From NCBI GenBank assembly GCA_947453725.1, contig CANGHH010000010.1, positions 1 to 64,000 of the forward strand: a stretch of 64,000 bases of DNA, in the 5' to 3' direction. The notes below the pieces were generated by a model, which saw nothing but the letters and a program-made list of their open reading frames with translations, did no database searches and was not told where the DNA came from. Every line of letters starts with the position of its first letter. Within the stretch, counting starts at the first letter, position 1. The position numbers were made by a program, and so were the translations under genes. Positions 1 to 9,165 of this stretch are shown piece after piece. The stretch comes from Betaproteobacteria bacterium. Its GTDB lineage: Bacteria > Pseudomonadota > Gammaproteobacteria > Burkholderiales > Burkholderiaceae_C.

Positions 1-361
1 GGTGCGCCTGGACATCCGCCGCACCGGCAACATCAAGAAGGCCGAGGAAGTCATCGGCAGTGAAACCAAGGTCAAGGTCGTCAAGAACAAGGTCGCGCCG
101 CCGTTCAAGACCGCCGAGTTCGACATCCTCTACGGCGAAGGCATCAGCCGCGAGGGCGAGATCATCGACATGGGCGTGGCCGCCCGCATCCTGGAAAAGA
201 GCGGCGCCTGGTACGCCTACAACGGCGAAAAGATCGGCCAGGGCAAGGACAACGCCCGCGAATTCCTGCGCGAAAACCCCGAAGTGGCGCACGAGATCGA
301 GAACAAGGTGCGCGAGTCGATGGGCATCCCGCTGCTGGCCGCCGAGGTCAGCGCGGCCTGA
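1..361 (+). CDS. recA: Recombinase RecA, C-terminal part
   Basis: The window opens inside this gene, so only the last 119 codons are visible and the true start lies upstream. The visible part runs from the end of the ATPase core into the C-terminal DNA-binding domain and carries the family landmarks [25 protein letters not shown] and EKSGAWYAY. RecA forms filaments on single-stranded DNA, drives strand exchange and triggers LexA self-cleavage. Its usual partner recX follows 31 bases downstream, which supports the call. The usual acidic C-terminal tail is weak here: the protein ends in AAEVSAA. The identification is secure, but the N-terminal half cannot be judged. Confidence 0.97.
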   Translation, partial: VRLDIRRTGNIKKAEEVIGSETKVKVVKNKVAPPFKTAEFDILYGEGISREGEIIDMGVAARILEKSGAWYAYNGEKIGQGKDNAREFLRENPEVAHEIENKVRESMGIPLLAAEVSAA

Positions 362-392
362 TGGTGGCGGTGACGAGGCTGCCGGCGCGGCC

Positions 393-866
393 GTGAGCTT
401 CGCGTCGCTGTCGGTCAAGGGCCGTGCGCTGCGCTACCTGGCGCAGCGCGAACATTCCCGCGCCGAACTCGAGCGCAAGCTGGCCCGGGTGGTCGAAGAC
501 CTGCCCGATGCGCCAGCGCTGCAGCAGATCGCCGCGGCGCTGGACGAACTGGCCGCCAAAGACCTGCTCAGCGAGAGCCGGGCCGCCGCTTCGGTCCTGC
601 ACAGCCAGGGCCAGCGTTATGGCAGCCGGCGCCTGAAGCAGACGCTGCAGATGAAGGGCATCGCGCCCGATCTGGTCTCGGCCACGCTGCAGCAGGCGCG
701 GCTGACCGAGCTCGAGCGGGCCCGCGAAGTCTGGCGCCGCCGCTTCGGCGCTGCCGCTGCCGCTGCCGACGCCCAGGCGCGCGCTCGCCAGATGCGCTTC
801 ATGGCCGGCCGTGGTTTTGACAGCGAGGTGATCCGCCGGGTGCTGCAAGTCGACGCCGACGATTAG
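393..866 (+). CDS. recX: Regulatory protein RecX
   Basis: RecX binds RecA filaments and limits their growth and activity. The 157-residue product is all helical by composition and has the three-repeat RecX pattern: an N-terminal ALRYLAQREHSRAEL segment, a central YGSRRLKQTLQMKGI segment and a C-terminal MRFMAGRGFDSEVIRRVL segment. The GTG at 393 is chosen because the first typical RecX residues (SFASLSVKGRALRYL) follow it directly and the frame upstream only mirrors recA. Its position just after recA is the normal arrangement and implies co-transcription. Confidence 0.93.
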   Translation: MSFASLSVKGRALRYLAQREHSRAELERKLARVVEDLPDAPALQQIAAALDELAAKDLLSESRAAASVLHSQGQRYGSRRLKQTLQMKGIAPDLVSATLQQARLTELERAREVWRRRFGAAAAAADAQARARQMRFMAGRGFDSEVIRRVLQVDADD

Positions 867-984
867 CCAGCGTCGACGTCGGCGCGGGGTTCAAGCGGCC
901 GGCGGCTTGTCAGCTTCTGCTGCAGGGCAGCATGCTAAATTCGCCGCCGCGCTGCGCAGCAGCGCGCCCTCAACACCTTCCCCG

Positions 985-1566
985 ATGACCCTTCCGCAAG
1001 CGGCGGCCGAACGCCAGCTCCAGCACCGCCGTCAGATCGACGTGCAGGTGTTTTCGCGTGGCAATGGGCTTTGGGAAGTCGACGCCGTCCTGACCGACAC
1101 CAAGACCCGCGTCAGCGAGTTCGCCGACGGGCCGCGCCCGGCGGGCACGCCCATCCACGACATGCTGCTGCGCCTGGTCGTCAACGAACAGCTCGACATC
1201 CTGGAAGCCGGCTCGGTGACGCGCTGGATGCCCTACACCGGCACCTGCAACGACCATGACGATGCCTACGGCGCGCTGGTCGGCTTGAACCTGATGCGGA
1301 ACTTCCGCCAGGCGCTGCGGCTGAAGCTGGGTGGCGTGCTGGGCTGCACCCACATCACCGAACTGGCGCAGACCCTGCCCACGGCCGTCGTCCAGGCCTT
1401 TGCCGGCCATGTCATCGACACCCGCGGCACCGCCGAGGGTGCGAAACAGCCTTTCCAGATCGGCCGTTGCCATGCCTTGCGCAGCGACGGCGACATCGTG
1501 CGCCTGCACCACCCGCGCTGGTACCGCGCGCCCGCAGACCATTCCGCACCCGATACCGACCACTGA
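985..1566 (+). CDS. DUF2889 domain protein
   Basis: This is a 193-residue protein of the DUF2889 family, which has no established function. It begins with a short polar segment ([16 protein letters not shown]), then a beta-rich region that includes [12 protein letters not shown], then a segment with conserved Cys and His (GCTHITEL) and a C-terminal [13 protein letters not shown] stretch. The ATG at 985 is preferred over an in-frame start at 907 because family members begin about ten residues before the HRR motif. It lies between recX and sucC, a place it often holds in Burkholderiales, and its stop is 13 bases before sucC. That suggests co-transcription with sucCD but says nothing firm about its role. 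Confidence 0.8.
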   Translation: MTLPQAAAERQLQHRRQIDVQVFSRGNGLWEVDAVLTDTKTRVSEFADGPRPAGTPIHDMLLRLVVNEQLDILEAGSVTRWMPYTGTCNDHDDAYGALVGLNLMRNFRQALRLKLGGVLGCTHITELAQTLPTAVVQAFAGHVIDTRGTAEGAKQPFQIGRCHALRSDGDIVRLHHPRWYRAPADHSAPDTDH

Positions 1567-1579
1567 GCGAGGAAGACCG

Positions 1580-2740
<1,161 letters not shown>

Positions 2741-2763
2741 GCCCGGACCGAAGGAAAACGAAC

Positions 2764-3657
2764 ATGTCGATCTACATCAACAAAGACACCAAGGTCATCA
2801 CCCAGGGCATCACCGGGAAGACCGGCCAGTTCCACACCCGCGGTTGCCAGGCCTATGCCAACGGCAAGAACTGCTTCGTGGCCGGCGTGAACCCGAAGAA
2901 GGCCGGCGAGCGCTTCGAAGGCATCCCGATCTTCGCCGGCGTGCGTGAAGCCGCCAGCGCCACGGGCGCCACGGTCAGCGTGATCTACGTGCCGCCGGCC
3001 GGCGCCGCGGCCGCGATCTGGGAAGCCATCGAGGCCGACCTCGACCTGGCGATCTGCATCACCGAAGGCATCCCCGTCAAGGACATGCTGGAAGTGCGCA
3101 ACAAGATGAAGGCCAAGGAAGCCGCTGGCGGCAAGAAGACCTTGCTGCTGGGCCCGAACTGCCCGGGCCTGATCACGCCCGACGAGATCAAGATCGGCAT
3201 CATGCCGGGCCACATCCACCGCAAGGGCCGCATCGGCGTGGTCTCGCGTTCGGGCACGCTGACCTATGAAGCGGTGGCCCAACTGACCGAAATCGGCCTC
3301 GGCCAGTCCACCGCGGTCGGCATCGGCGGCGACCCGATCAACGGCCTGAAGCACATCGACGTGATGCGCGCCTTCAACGACGACCCGGACACCGACGCGG
3401 TGATCATGATCGGCGAGATTGGCGGCCCCGACGAGGCCGAAGCCGCGATGTGGTGCAAGGCGAACATGAAGAAGCCGATCGTCGGCTTCATCGCCGGCGT
3501 CACGGCACCGGCCGGCAAGCGCATGGGCCACGCCGGCGCGCTGATCAGTGGCGGCGCCGACACCGCCGACGCCAAGCTGGCGATCATGGAAGCCTGCGGC
3601 TTCACGATCACGCGCAACCCCTCGGAAATGGCGCGCCTGCTGAAGGCCATGCTCTGA
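2764..3657 (+). CDS. sucD: Succinyl-CoA synthetase (ADP-forming) alpha subunit
   Basis: SucD carries the CoA-binding site and the catalytic histidine that is phosphorylated during the reaction. The 297-residue product starts with the typical [19 protein letters not shown], includes [10 protein letters not shown] in the ligase domain, and has the active-site histidine in the [13 protein letters not shown] segment near residue 250. A hairpin without a strong T run follows the stop (3670-3699) and may end the sucCD transcript. Confidence 0.97.
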   Translation: MSIYINKDTKVITQGITGKTGQFHTRGCQAYANGKNCFVAGVNPKKAGERFEGIPIFAGVREAASATGATVSVIYVPPAGAAAAIWEAIEADLDLAICITEGIPVKDMLEVRNKMKAKEAAGGKKTLLLGPNCPGLITPDEIKIGIMPGHIHRKGRIGVVSRSGTLTYEAVAQLTEIGLGQSTAVGIGGDPINGLKHIDVMRAFNDDPDTDAVIMIGEIGGPDEAEAAMWCKANMKKPIVGFIAGVTAPAGKRMGHAGALISGGADTADAKLAIMEACGFTITRNPSEMARLLKAML

Positions 3658-3669
3658 GCTGAAGCGCCA

Positions 3670-3699
3670 GCACGGATCGGCCCTGGGCCGGCTCCGTGC
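3670..3699 (+). terminator. Possible hairpin terminator after sucD
   Basis: A 7-base arm GCACGGA (3670-3676) pairs with TCCGTGC (3693-3699), and an inner GGCC/GGCC stem closes on a CTG loop. There is no clear T run after it, so intrinsic termination is uncertain. It lies 12 bases past the sucD stop, where a terminator would be expected. Confidence 0.4.
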
Positions 3700-3804
3700 A
3701 CGCGAGGGCTATGTAGTTCCCGCAGGGCCGCGTGCCGGCCCGGCCTCTAAACTCGTCCGATCTGTGTGGCGCCGCCGGCGCGCGCGCACTCGCGAGGACC
3801 GAAC

Positions 3805-4521
3805 ATGCAACACATCGTCGAAGCGGCCTTCTGGCTTGCGCTGGCCAAGATCGTCTGGGTCAACATCCTGCTGTCGGGTGACAACGCGGTGGTCATCGCA
3901 CTGGCCGCGCGCAGCCTGCCCGAAGACCAGCGCAAGAAGGCCATCATCGGCGGCAGCGCGGCGGCCATCGCGCTGCGCATCGTGCTGACCATCTTTGCGG
4001 TCCAGCTGCTGCAGTACCCCTACCTGAAGCTCGTCGGCGCGCTGCTGCTGCTGTGGATCGGCGTCCAGCTGCTGATCCCCGAGGACGACGGCGAAGACGG
4101 CATCCAGTCGCATGCCCACCTCTGGTCGGCGATCCGCACCATCCTCGTCGCCGACCTCGTGATGAGCCTGGACAACGTCATCGGCGTGGCCGCCGCCGCC
4201 GACGGCGGGCCGCCCGAATCGCGCCTGCTGCTGCTGATCCTGGGCCTGGGCCTGTCGATCCCGATGATCATCTTCGGCAGCCAGCTGCTGCTGACGGTGA
4301 TGGAAAAGTACCCGGTGATCATCACCCTGGGCGCGGCCCTGCTGGGCTTCGTCGCCGGCGAGATGCTGGTCAGCGACCGCGCGCTGGCGCCCTTCTTCGC
4401 CAGCCTCGGCCCGGTCGTCACGACCGCGGTCGAACTGGCGGGCGCCGTGGCGGTGGTGTTGGTCGGTCGCTGGCTGGCCGGGCGTCAGCGCGCTGGCGGC
4501 GCGGCGGGAGACCCGGCCTGA
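3805..4521 (+). CDS. TerC/YjbE family integral membrane protein
   Basis: This 238-residue membrane protein of the TerC superfamily has about seven hydrophobic segments. It shows both family repeats of the acidic membrane motif: LLSGDNAVVIALAAR near residues 20-35 and DLVMSLDNVIGVAAAA near residues 117-132. The paired Asp-Asn residues are thought to take part in metal (for example manganese) export in related proteins. The ATG at 3805 is chosen because the family consensus (FWLALAKIVWVNILLSGDN) begins shortly after it. It follows sucCD as in many Burkholderiales. The substrate cannot be told from sequence. Confidence 0.88.
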   Translation: MQHIVEAAFWLALAKIVWVNILLSGDNAVVIALAARSLPEDQRKKAIIGGSAAAIALRIVLTIFAVQLLQYPYLKLVGALLLLWIGVQLLIPEDDGEDGIQSHAHLWSAIRTILVADLVMSLDNVIGVAAAADGGPPESRLLLLILGLGLSIPMIIFGSQLLLTVMEKYPVIITLGAALLGFVAGEMLVSDRALAPFFASLGPVVTTAVELAGAVAVVLVGRWLAGRQRAGGAAGDPA

Positions 4522-4554
4522 CCGTCGCCGGCTTCGGGCTGACGGATTGACCGC

Positions 4555-5448
4555 GTGACGGCGGACTCGCATGCCAGCCTGCAGGCCGGACAAAGCGTTG
4601 CCGGCTACCGCCTGATCCGGCGCATCGGCCAGGGCGCTGTCGGTGCCGTCTACCTGGCACAGGACGCGCAGCAGGCACTGCCCGTGGCGCTGAAGATCGT
4701 TGCGCTGCCACCGGGCGCAACGGCCCGGGCTGCGGCCGACGCCTTCCTGCGCAGTGCCGAAACCGCCCGCCGGCTTCGGCACCCGGGCATCGTGGCGCTG
4801 CACGCTGCCGGCGTCGAAGGCCCGCTGGCCTGGCTGGCGATGGAGCTGGTGGCCGGCTGCAACCTCGAGCGCTACACCGACCCGCGCCGGCTGCTGCCCG
4901 AGCCCCTGGTGCTGCGGGTCGGCGAACGCATCGCGCTGGCGCTGGACCACGCCCACCGGCAGGGTGTGGTCCACCGCGACGTCAAGCCCGCCAACGTGCT
5001 GGTCGACTGGCCCGGCGACCGCGTCAAGCTGGCCGACTTCGGCCTGGCCCGCGCCGACGACGGCGGGCAGACCGGCACCGGCATCGTGCCGGGCTCGCCG
5101 GTCTACATGGCGCCCGAGCAGCTGGCTGGCGCCGCCGCCACCGCCCGCAGCGACCTCTACGCGCTGGGTGTGATGCTCTACCAGCTGCTGACCGGCCGCC
5201 TGCCGCACGACGGCGCGTCGATGGGCGAGCTGCTGCGCCGTGTCGCCGACGACCCCGCGCCCGACCTGCTGCAGCTGCGCCCCGACCTGCCGCCCGCCCT
5301 GGCCGCGCTGCTGGCGCGGCTGATGGTCCGTCGACCGTCCGAGCGTCCGGCCGACGCCGAAACGACCGCGCGCGAACTGGCGGCCCTCGCTCGCTGGTGG
5401 CCCCAGACGCGCCGAAGTGCCGATCCTGGGGGGCTGAAGGGCCCATGA
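4555..5448 (+). CDS. Cytoplasmic Hanks-type Ser/Thr protein kinase
   Basis: This 297-residue protein is almost only a kinase domain. Visible motifs in order are the glycine loop GQGAVGAVYLAQD (about 28-40), the ATP-anchoring lysine in VALKIV, the catalytic loop HRDVKPANVLV, the DFG in KLADFGLAR, and the activation segment GSPVYMAPEQL. No membrane segment or sensor domain follows, so it is predicted to be soluble and to take its signal through partner proteins. The GTG at 4555 is used; no ATG exists nearby in frame. A PP2C phosphatase and a double-FHA protein follow on the same strand, forming a complete write, erase and read set. Confidence 0.93.
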   Translation: MTADSHASLQAGQSVAGYRLIRRIGQGAVGAVYLAQDAQQALPVALKIVALPPGATARAAADAFLRSAETARRLRHPGIVALHAAGVEGPLAWLAMELVAGCNLERYTDPRRLLPEPLVLRVGERIALALDHAHRQGVVHRDVKPANVLVDWPGDRVKLADFGLARADDGGQTGTGIVPGSPVYMAPEQLAGAAATARSDLYALGVMLYQLLTGRLPHDGASMGELLRRVADDPAPDLLQLRPDLPPALAALLARLMVRRPSERPADAETTARELAALARWWPQTRRSADPGGLKGP

Positions 5449-5504
5449 TCCCAGGCACAATCGACCCCCCGCCATACGCGCCGACCCCGACCCCGCCTGT
5501 GTCC

Positions 5505-6296
5505 ATGACCTTCGAGATCCATGCTGCGGTGGACCCCGGCCGGGCGCGCAGCAACAACGAGGACTCGGTGGCCACCGACGACAGCGTAGGGCTGGCGGTG
5601 CTGGCTGACGGCATGGGTGGCTACAACGCCGGCGAAGTGGCCAGCCAGATGGCGACCAGCTTCATCGGCACCGAACTCGGCCGCTGGCTGCGCGAATCCA
5701 GCAGCCAGGCCAACGAAGGCGAAGTCCAGCGCGCGCTCGGCATCTGCGTCGACAACGCCAACCGGGCCATCTTCAACGCCGCCAACGCCAACCCGCAGTA
5801 CGCCGGCATGGGCACCACGCTGGTGGTGGCCTGCTTTCGCGGTGACCAGGCGCTGGTCGGCCACGTCGGCGATTCACGCTGCTACCGCCTGCGCAGCGGT
5901 CGGTTGCAGCAGATCACGCGCGACCACTCGCTGCTGCAGGAGCAGCTCGACGCCGGCCTGATCACCCCCGAGCAGGCCGCTTTCTCACTGAACAAGAACC
6001 TCGTCACGCGCGCTGTCGGCGTCGAAGACACGGTGCTGCTGGAAGCCCGCGCGCACGACATCGAACCCGGCGACCTGTACCTGCTGTGTTCCGACGGCCT
6101 GTCGGACATGCTCGACGACCCCCGCATCGCCCAGCTGCTGCTGGCGCATGAAGCGCTCGAGCCCTGCGCGCGGGCGCTGGTGGACGCCGCCAACGAGGCG
6201 GGCGGCAAGGACAATATCTCCGTCATACTCGTGCGCGCATCGGGCAGCGCGGGCGCGGCGTCGCGTTCGTGGTGGCCGTTCCGGCGTGTGGTTTGA
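5505..6296 (+). CDS. PP2C-type Ser/Thr protein phosphatase
   Basis: This 263-residue metal-dependent (PPM/PP2C) phosphatase is of the Stp1/PrpC type. The metal-binding and catalytic motifs are intact: SNNEDSV near residue 20, ADGMGGYNAGE near 37-47, GHVGDSRCYR, SDGLSDML and the final GGKDNISVILV. It should reverse phosphorylation by the adjacent kinase. The ATG at 5505 places the conserved N-terminal strand (FEIHAAVDPGRARSNNED) in full. The kinase gene ends 56 bases upstream and the FHA gene starts 13 bases downstream, so the three are likely one operon. Confidence 0.94.
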   Translation: MTFEIHAAVDPGRARSNNEDSVATDDSVGLAVLADGMGGYNAGEVASQMATSFIGTELGRWLRESSSQANEGEVQRALGICVDNANRAIFNAANANPQYAGMGTTLVVACFRGDQALVGHVGDSRCYRLRSGRLQQITRDHSLLQEQLDAGLITPEQAAFSLNKNLVTRAVGVEDTVLLEARAHDIEPGDLYLLCSDGLSDMLDDPRIAQLLLAHEALEPCARALVDAANEAGGKDNISVILVRASGSAGAASRSWWPFRRVV

Positions 6297-6309
6297 ATCG
6301 AGGGCAGGC

Positions 6310-6978
6310 ATGGGTAAATTGGTGGTTTCGCTCGATGGTGTGGTCATCAAGGAAGTCCAGATCACCAAGGACAAGACGACCCTCGGGCGGCGTCCTTACA
6401 ACGACATCGTGATCGACAACCTGGCGGTCAGCGGCGAGCACGCCGTGATGCAGATGGTGGGTTCCGACGTCTTCATCGAAGACCTCAACAGCACCAACGG
6501 CACCTACATCAACGGCAAGGCCATCAAGAAGCAGCTGCTGACGCACAACGACACCGTCGAGATCGGCAAGTACAAGATCAAGTACCTGGTCGAGGAGTCC
6601 GGCGACTTCGAGCGCACCCAGGTCCTGCGGTCGGGCCACAGTGCGCCGATGCCGCTGCAAGGCGGCCCCGGCGCCCGCGATGCCGGCTACGCCCCGCTGG
6701 GCTCGCCGGTGGCCCAGCAGCCGGCATCGATCAAGGTGCTGAACGGCGCCGCCGCCGGCCGCGAGGTGACGCTGACCAAGGTCGTCACCACCGTCGGCAA
6801 GCCCGGCGTGCAGGTCGCGTCGATCACCAAGCGGCCCAATGGCTACGCCTTCGCCCACGTCGAAGGCGTGTCGCGTCCGAGCATCAACGGCGTGCCGCTG
6901 GTCGGCGATTCGGTGCCGCTGCGCAACGGCGACGTGATCGAGCTCGCCGGCACGCAGATGCAGTTCATCTACCGCTAG
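6310..6978 (+). CDS. FHA domain protein with two FHA modules
   Basis: The product of 222 residues has a canonical forkhead-associated domain at about residues 5-95, with LGRRPYNDIVI, the phosphothreonine-binding SGEHA and the DLNSTNGTYING loop. After a Gly/Pro linker, a second FHA-like fold spans about 140-222 (VTTVGKPGVQ, SRPSINGVPL, NGDVIELAG). In the second module the usual SxxH is not clear, so it may have lost phosphothreonine binding. FHA proteins read phosphothreonine marks, and placement straight after kinase and phosphatase genes suggests it is their effector. The downstream target is unknown. Confidence 0.9.
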   Translation: MGKLVVSLDGVVIKEVQITKDKTTLGRRPYNDIVIDNLAVSGEHAVMQMVGSDVFIEDLNSTNGTYINGKAIKKQLLTHNDTVEIGKYKIKYLVEESGDFERTQVLRSGHSAPMPLQGGPGARDAGYAPLGSPVAQQPASIKVLNGAAAGREVTLTKVVTTVGKPGVQVASITKRPNGYAFAHVEGVSRPSINGVPLVGDSVPLRNGDVIELAGTQMQFIYR

Positions 6979-7199
6979 CCGGGCCCCGCCGGCGCCACCG
7001 GGCGCCATCCGGCCTTCGGCCCCGTACCCCGAGCCGCGCCGCCGCCCCACCGTGACACCCTTCACGCCCGCGCAGCTGCCGTCGTCCAGGCTGATGATCA
7101 AACGTGCGGTGTTGGCTTGCCGGGCGGTCGCTGCGCCGTCAGCATAGCCATCCCCGGCCGCTGCACGCGGCATTCCAGCCCCGTACGGCCCCGCCTGTC

Positions 7200-7994
7200 A
7201 TGCAGATCCGCGTTCTCGGTTGTTCCGGCTCCATCGCCGCCGGCAGCCGCACCACCTCCTTCCTGCTGGACGACGACGTGCTGATCGACGCCGGCACCGG
7301 CGTGGGTGACCTGACGCTGGACGAGATGGCGCGCATCGACCACATCTTCGTCACCCATTCCCACCTCGACCACGTGCTGGCCATCGGTCTGCTGGCCGAC
7401 AGTGTGACGCGCCGCCGCCGCGCCGCCGAGCGAGCGCCGGTGCAGGTCCACGCGCTGGCCTGCACCCTGACTGCGCTGAGCGCGCACATCTTCAACGGCG
7501 TCATCTGGCCCGACTTCACGCGCCTGCCCAGTGCCGCGCACCCGGTGCTGCAGTTCCAGCCGCTGGCCATCGGCGAGGTGCTGGACCTGGGCGGGCGCCA
7601 GATCGAGGTGCTGCCGGCCAGCCACACCGTGCCGGCCGTCGGCTACGCGGTGCACCACCCGCAGGGCGCCTGGGTCTTCACGGGCGACACCGGGCCCAAC
7701 GCCGCGCTGTGGCAACGCCTGCAGGGCCTGACGGTGGCCATGCTGGTGATCGAGACCGCCTTCCGCGACGACGAACACGCGCTGGCCGACATCAGCCGCC
7801 ACCTGTGCCCGGCGCAGCTGCAGCGCGAACTGCAGCAACTGACCGGGCCGGCCGACGTCTACATCACCCACATCAAGCCGGGCGAGGTGGACACCGTGAT
7901 GGCCGAAATCGGCGCCCAGCACAACCCGCACCGCATCCGCGCGCTGCAGACCGGGCAGCTGATGGGCTGGCCGGATACACCCGGCAACGTCTGA
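7200..7994 (+). CDS. Class II 3',5'-cyclic-nucleotide phosphodiesterase (metallo-beta-lactamase fold)
   Basis: This 264-residue metallo-beta-lactamase-fold hydrolase has the metal motif [18 protein letters not shown] near residues 52-69, which fits the class II cyclic-nucleotide phosphodiesterase signature (HxHLDH followed by a hydrophobic stretch and Ser). Further ligands appear in [20 protein letters not shown] and YITHIKPGE. The family hydrolyses cAMP or cGMP, although other substrates are possible in this fold. About 220 bases with no recognised signal separate it from the FHA gene, and the pilin gene lies about 200 bases downstream. A cyclic-nucleotide link to the neighbouring signalling or pilus genes is only an inference. 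Confidence 0.85.
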   Translation: MQIRVLGCSGSIAAGSRTTSFLLDDDVLIDAGTGVGDLTLDEMARIDHIFVTHSHLDHVLAIGLLADSVTRRRRAAERAPVQVHALACTLTALSAHIFNGVIWPDFTRLPSAAHPVLQFQPLAIGEVLDLGGRQIEVLPASHTVPAVGYAVHHPQGAWVFTGDTGPNAALWQRLQGLTVAMLVIETAFRDDEHALADISRHLCPAQLQRELQQLTGPADVYITHIKPGEVDTVMAEIGAQHNPHRIRALQTGQLMGWPDTPGNV

Positions 7995-8089
7995 CGTTTT
8001 CCGTCAGCTGCGGCCGCGGGCGGCGCAGCAAAGTGACGGAACTGGTCGGCCGATGTGCGAAAAGTCCGGTTTTCACCCCCGACCCGGCC

Positions 8090-8105
8090 TGGCACGGGGC
8101 CTGCA
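8090..8105 (+). promoter_or_regulatory. Sigma-54 (-24/-12) promoter of the pilin gene
   Basis: The sequence TGGCACGGGGCCTGCA matches the sigma-54 consensus TGGCACG-N4-TTGCA at all key positions except C for the first T of the -12 box; the GG and GC pairs are correctly spaced. It lies 86 bases before the pilin start codon. Type IV pilin genes are classic RpoN/PilR targets, and rpoN itself is encoded in this window at 52029. Confidence 0.82.
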
Positions 8106-8191
8106 TTCAGAGACAGTGTTGTCCCCCGCAGCGTCCATCCATCGCCGCTGCTGATAGGTTCCACTCAACCCCACCGCAAGGAGTCTTCACC

Positions 8192-8626
8192 ATGAAGCGC
8201 GTTCAGCAAGGTTTTACCCTCATCGAACTGATGATCGTGGTCGCGATCATCGGCATCCTGGCGGCGGTTGCGCTGCCGGCTTATCAGACTTACACCAAGA
8301 AGGCCAAGTTCAGCGAAGTCGTTCTCGCTACCTCGGCTGCGAAAATCGCGGTTGAGCTTTGTGCACAGGATCAAAATGCCCTCACGAGTTGCGACGGTGG
8401 CAGCAACGGGATTCCGGCGAACATAACCGTTGCCTCTGGCAACTTGGCATCGCTAGCTACGGCGGCGGGCAAAATCACCGCAACGGCTGTCGGAACCGGC
8501 GCAGCACCCGTGAGTGGCCTGAAGGGCGAGACCTTCGTCATGGCACCCGCACTGGATGCGACTGGAAAGGTAACCTGGACTACAGACGCCGCAAGCACTT
8601 GCCTTACAGCGCAACTTTGCAAGTAA
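8192..8626 (+). CDS. pilA: Type IV pilin (major pilin, PilA-like)
   Basis: This 144-residue prepilin has a short 7-residue leader ending in Gly, followed by [18 protein letters not shown]. These are the prepilin peptidase cleavage site, the glutamate at +5 and the hydrophobic assembly helix. Cysteines near residue 58 and 65 and a pair close to the C-terminus ([10 protein letters not shown]) could form disulfide loops, the latter matching the usual C-terminal D-region. An AAGGAG ribosome binding site lies 8 bases before the ATG. Codon use after the first 30 residues is clearly less GC-rich than in the flanking genes, which fits a variable, exchanged surface protein. Pilins polymerise into pili for twitching, adhesion and DNA uptake. 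Confidence 0.95.
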   Translation: MKRVQQGFTLIELMIVVAIIGILAAVALPAYQTYTKKAKFSEVVLATSAAKIAVELCAQDQNALTSCDGGSNGIPANITVASGNLASLATAAGKITATAVGTGAAPVSGLKGETFVMAPALDATGKVTWTTDAASTCLTAQLCK

Positions 8627-8681
8627 TTTCGGAAGGCACGCGGGGACAAGGCCAGGTCTGAATTTCCCCTCATGCAGAACA

Positions 8682-8703
8682 GCCGCCCTCGGGCGGCTTT
8701 TTT
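8682..8703 (+). terminator. Intrinsic terminator after the pilin gene
   Basis: A perfect 7-base stem GCCGCCC/GGGCGGC with a TC loop is followed by six T residues (8698-8703). This is the cleanest intrinsic terminator in the window and closes the pilin transcript 55 bases after the stop codon. Confidence 0.92.
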
Positions 8704-8864
8704 GCGTCTGGGCGAAGGCCGCTGCGGCCAGATTGAGCGAATCGGGACGTGACGCCGTGACCCGTACGGCATGGGCTTCGGCCTGTGCATCGCGACAGCG
8801 AATGGCCCGCCCGTTCGCGCTTCGACTTGTAGCGAGCGAAGCCGGCTTCAAACGGCGTGGTCCG

Positions 8865-9140
8865 ATGTCGGTGGCCCTTGAAGTGCTTGCCCGGCAGTTC
8901 CTTCACTCACCACCCTCTGACCGCGCCCACTTGCTGAGCCGGGTGATGGCCAGCCTGGATTCTGGCAGCGGCATCGACTCGAAGTGGGTCGTTCTGACCG
9001 CGCAGCGCGAGGCTGATCCCAACGCAGACCCAACGCAGCCCGTGCCGTGGCACGAAGCGCTTGCCCGTGCGCGGGCTGCGGTAGCGCGACGGGTAGCCTG
9101 CACCGGGGCGATAGGCTTGATCTCCGCCACTTGCCGGTGA
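8865..9140 (+). CDS. Putative addiction-module antitoxin-like protein (orphan)
   Basis: The 91-residue product resembles the small addiction-module component family: an N-terminal helix ALEVLARQFLHSPPSDRAHLLSRV, then ASLD, a Trp (SKWVVL), READ, and the typical TQPVPWHEALARARAAV helix. The last 17 residues (RRVACTGAIGLISATCR) do not look like the family and may be read-through into changed sequence. No ParE-type toxin follows; its stop codon overlaps the hicAB operator instead. It is probably a decayed or orphan antitoxin. An earlier in-frame TTG at 8733 exists but lacks support. Family match is by eye only. Confidence 0.55.
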   Translation: MSVALEVLARQFLHSPPSDRAHLLSRVMASLDSGSGIDSKWVVLTAQREADPNADPTQPVPWHEALARARAAVARRVACTGAIGLISATCR

Positions 9141-9159
9141 TAGCACAAAACGCTATCAT
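9131..9159 (+). promoter_or_regulatory. hicAB promoter with palindromic operator
   Basis: A -35-like TTGCCG (9131-9136) and a -10-like TATCAT (9154-9159) are separated by exactly 17 bases. A perfect inverted repeat TGATAGC-N7-GCTATCA (9138-9158) fills the spacer and overlaps the -10 box. Such a palindrome is what a HicB ribbon-helix-helix domain would bind for autorepression. Only six bases separate the -10 box from the hicA GTG. Confidence 0.78.
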
Positions 9160-9165
9160 TGCGGC

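Noticed and set aside
8670..8906. Small minus-strand frame between the pilin terminator and the addiction-module gene
   Set aside because: It overlaps the terminator and the start of a better-supported gene, is rich in Arg/His/Gly, and has no ribosome binding site or family pattern.
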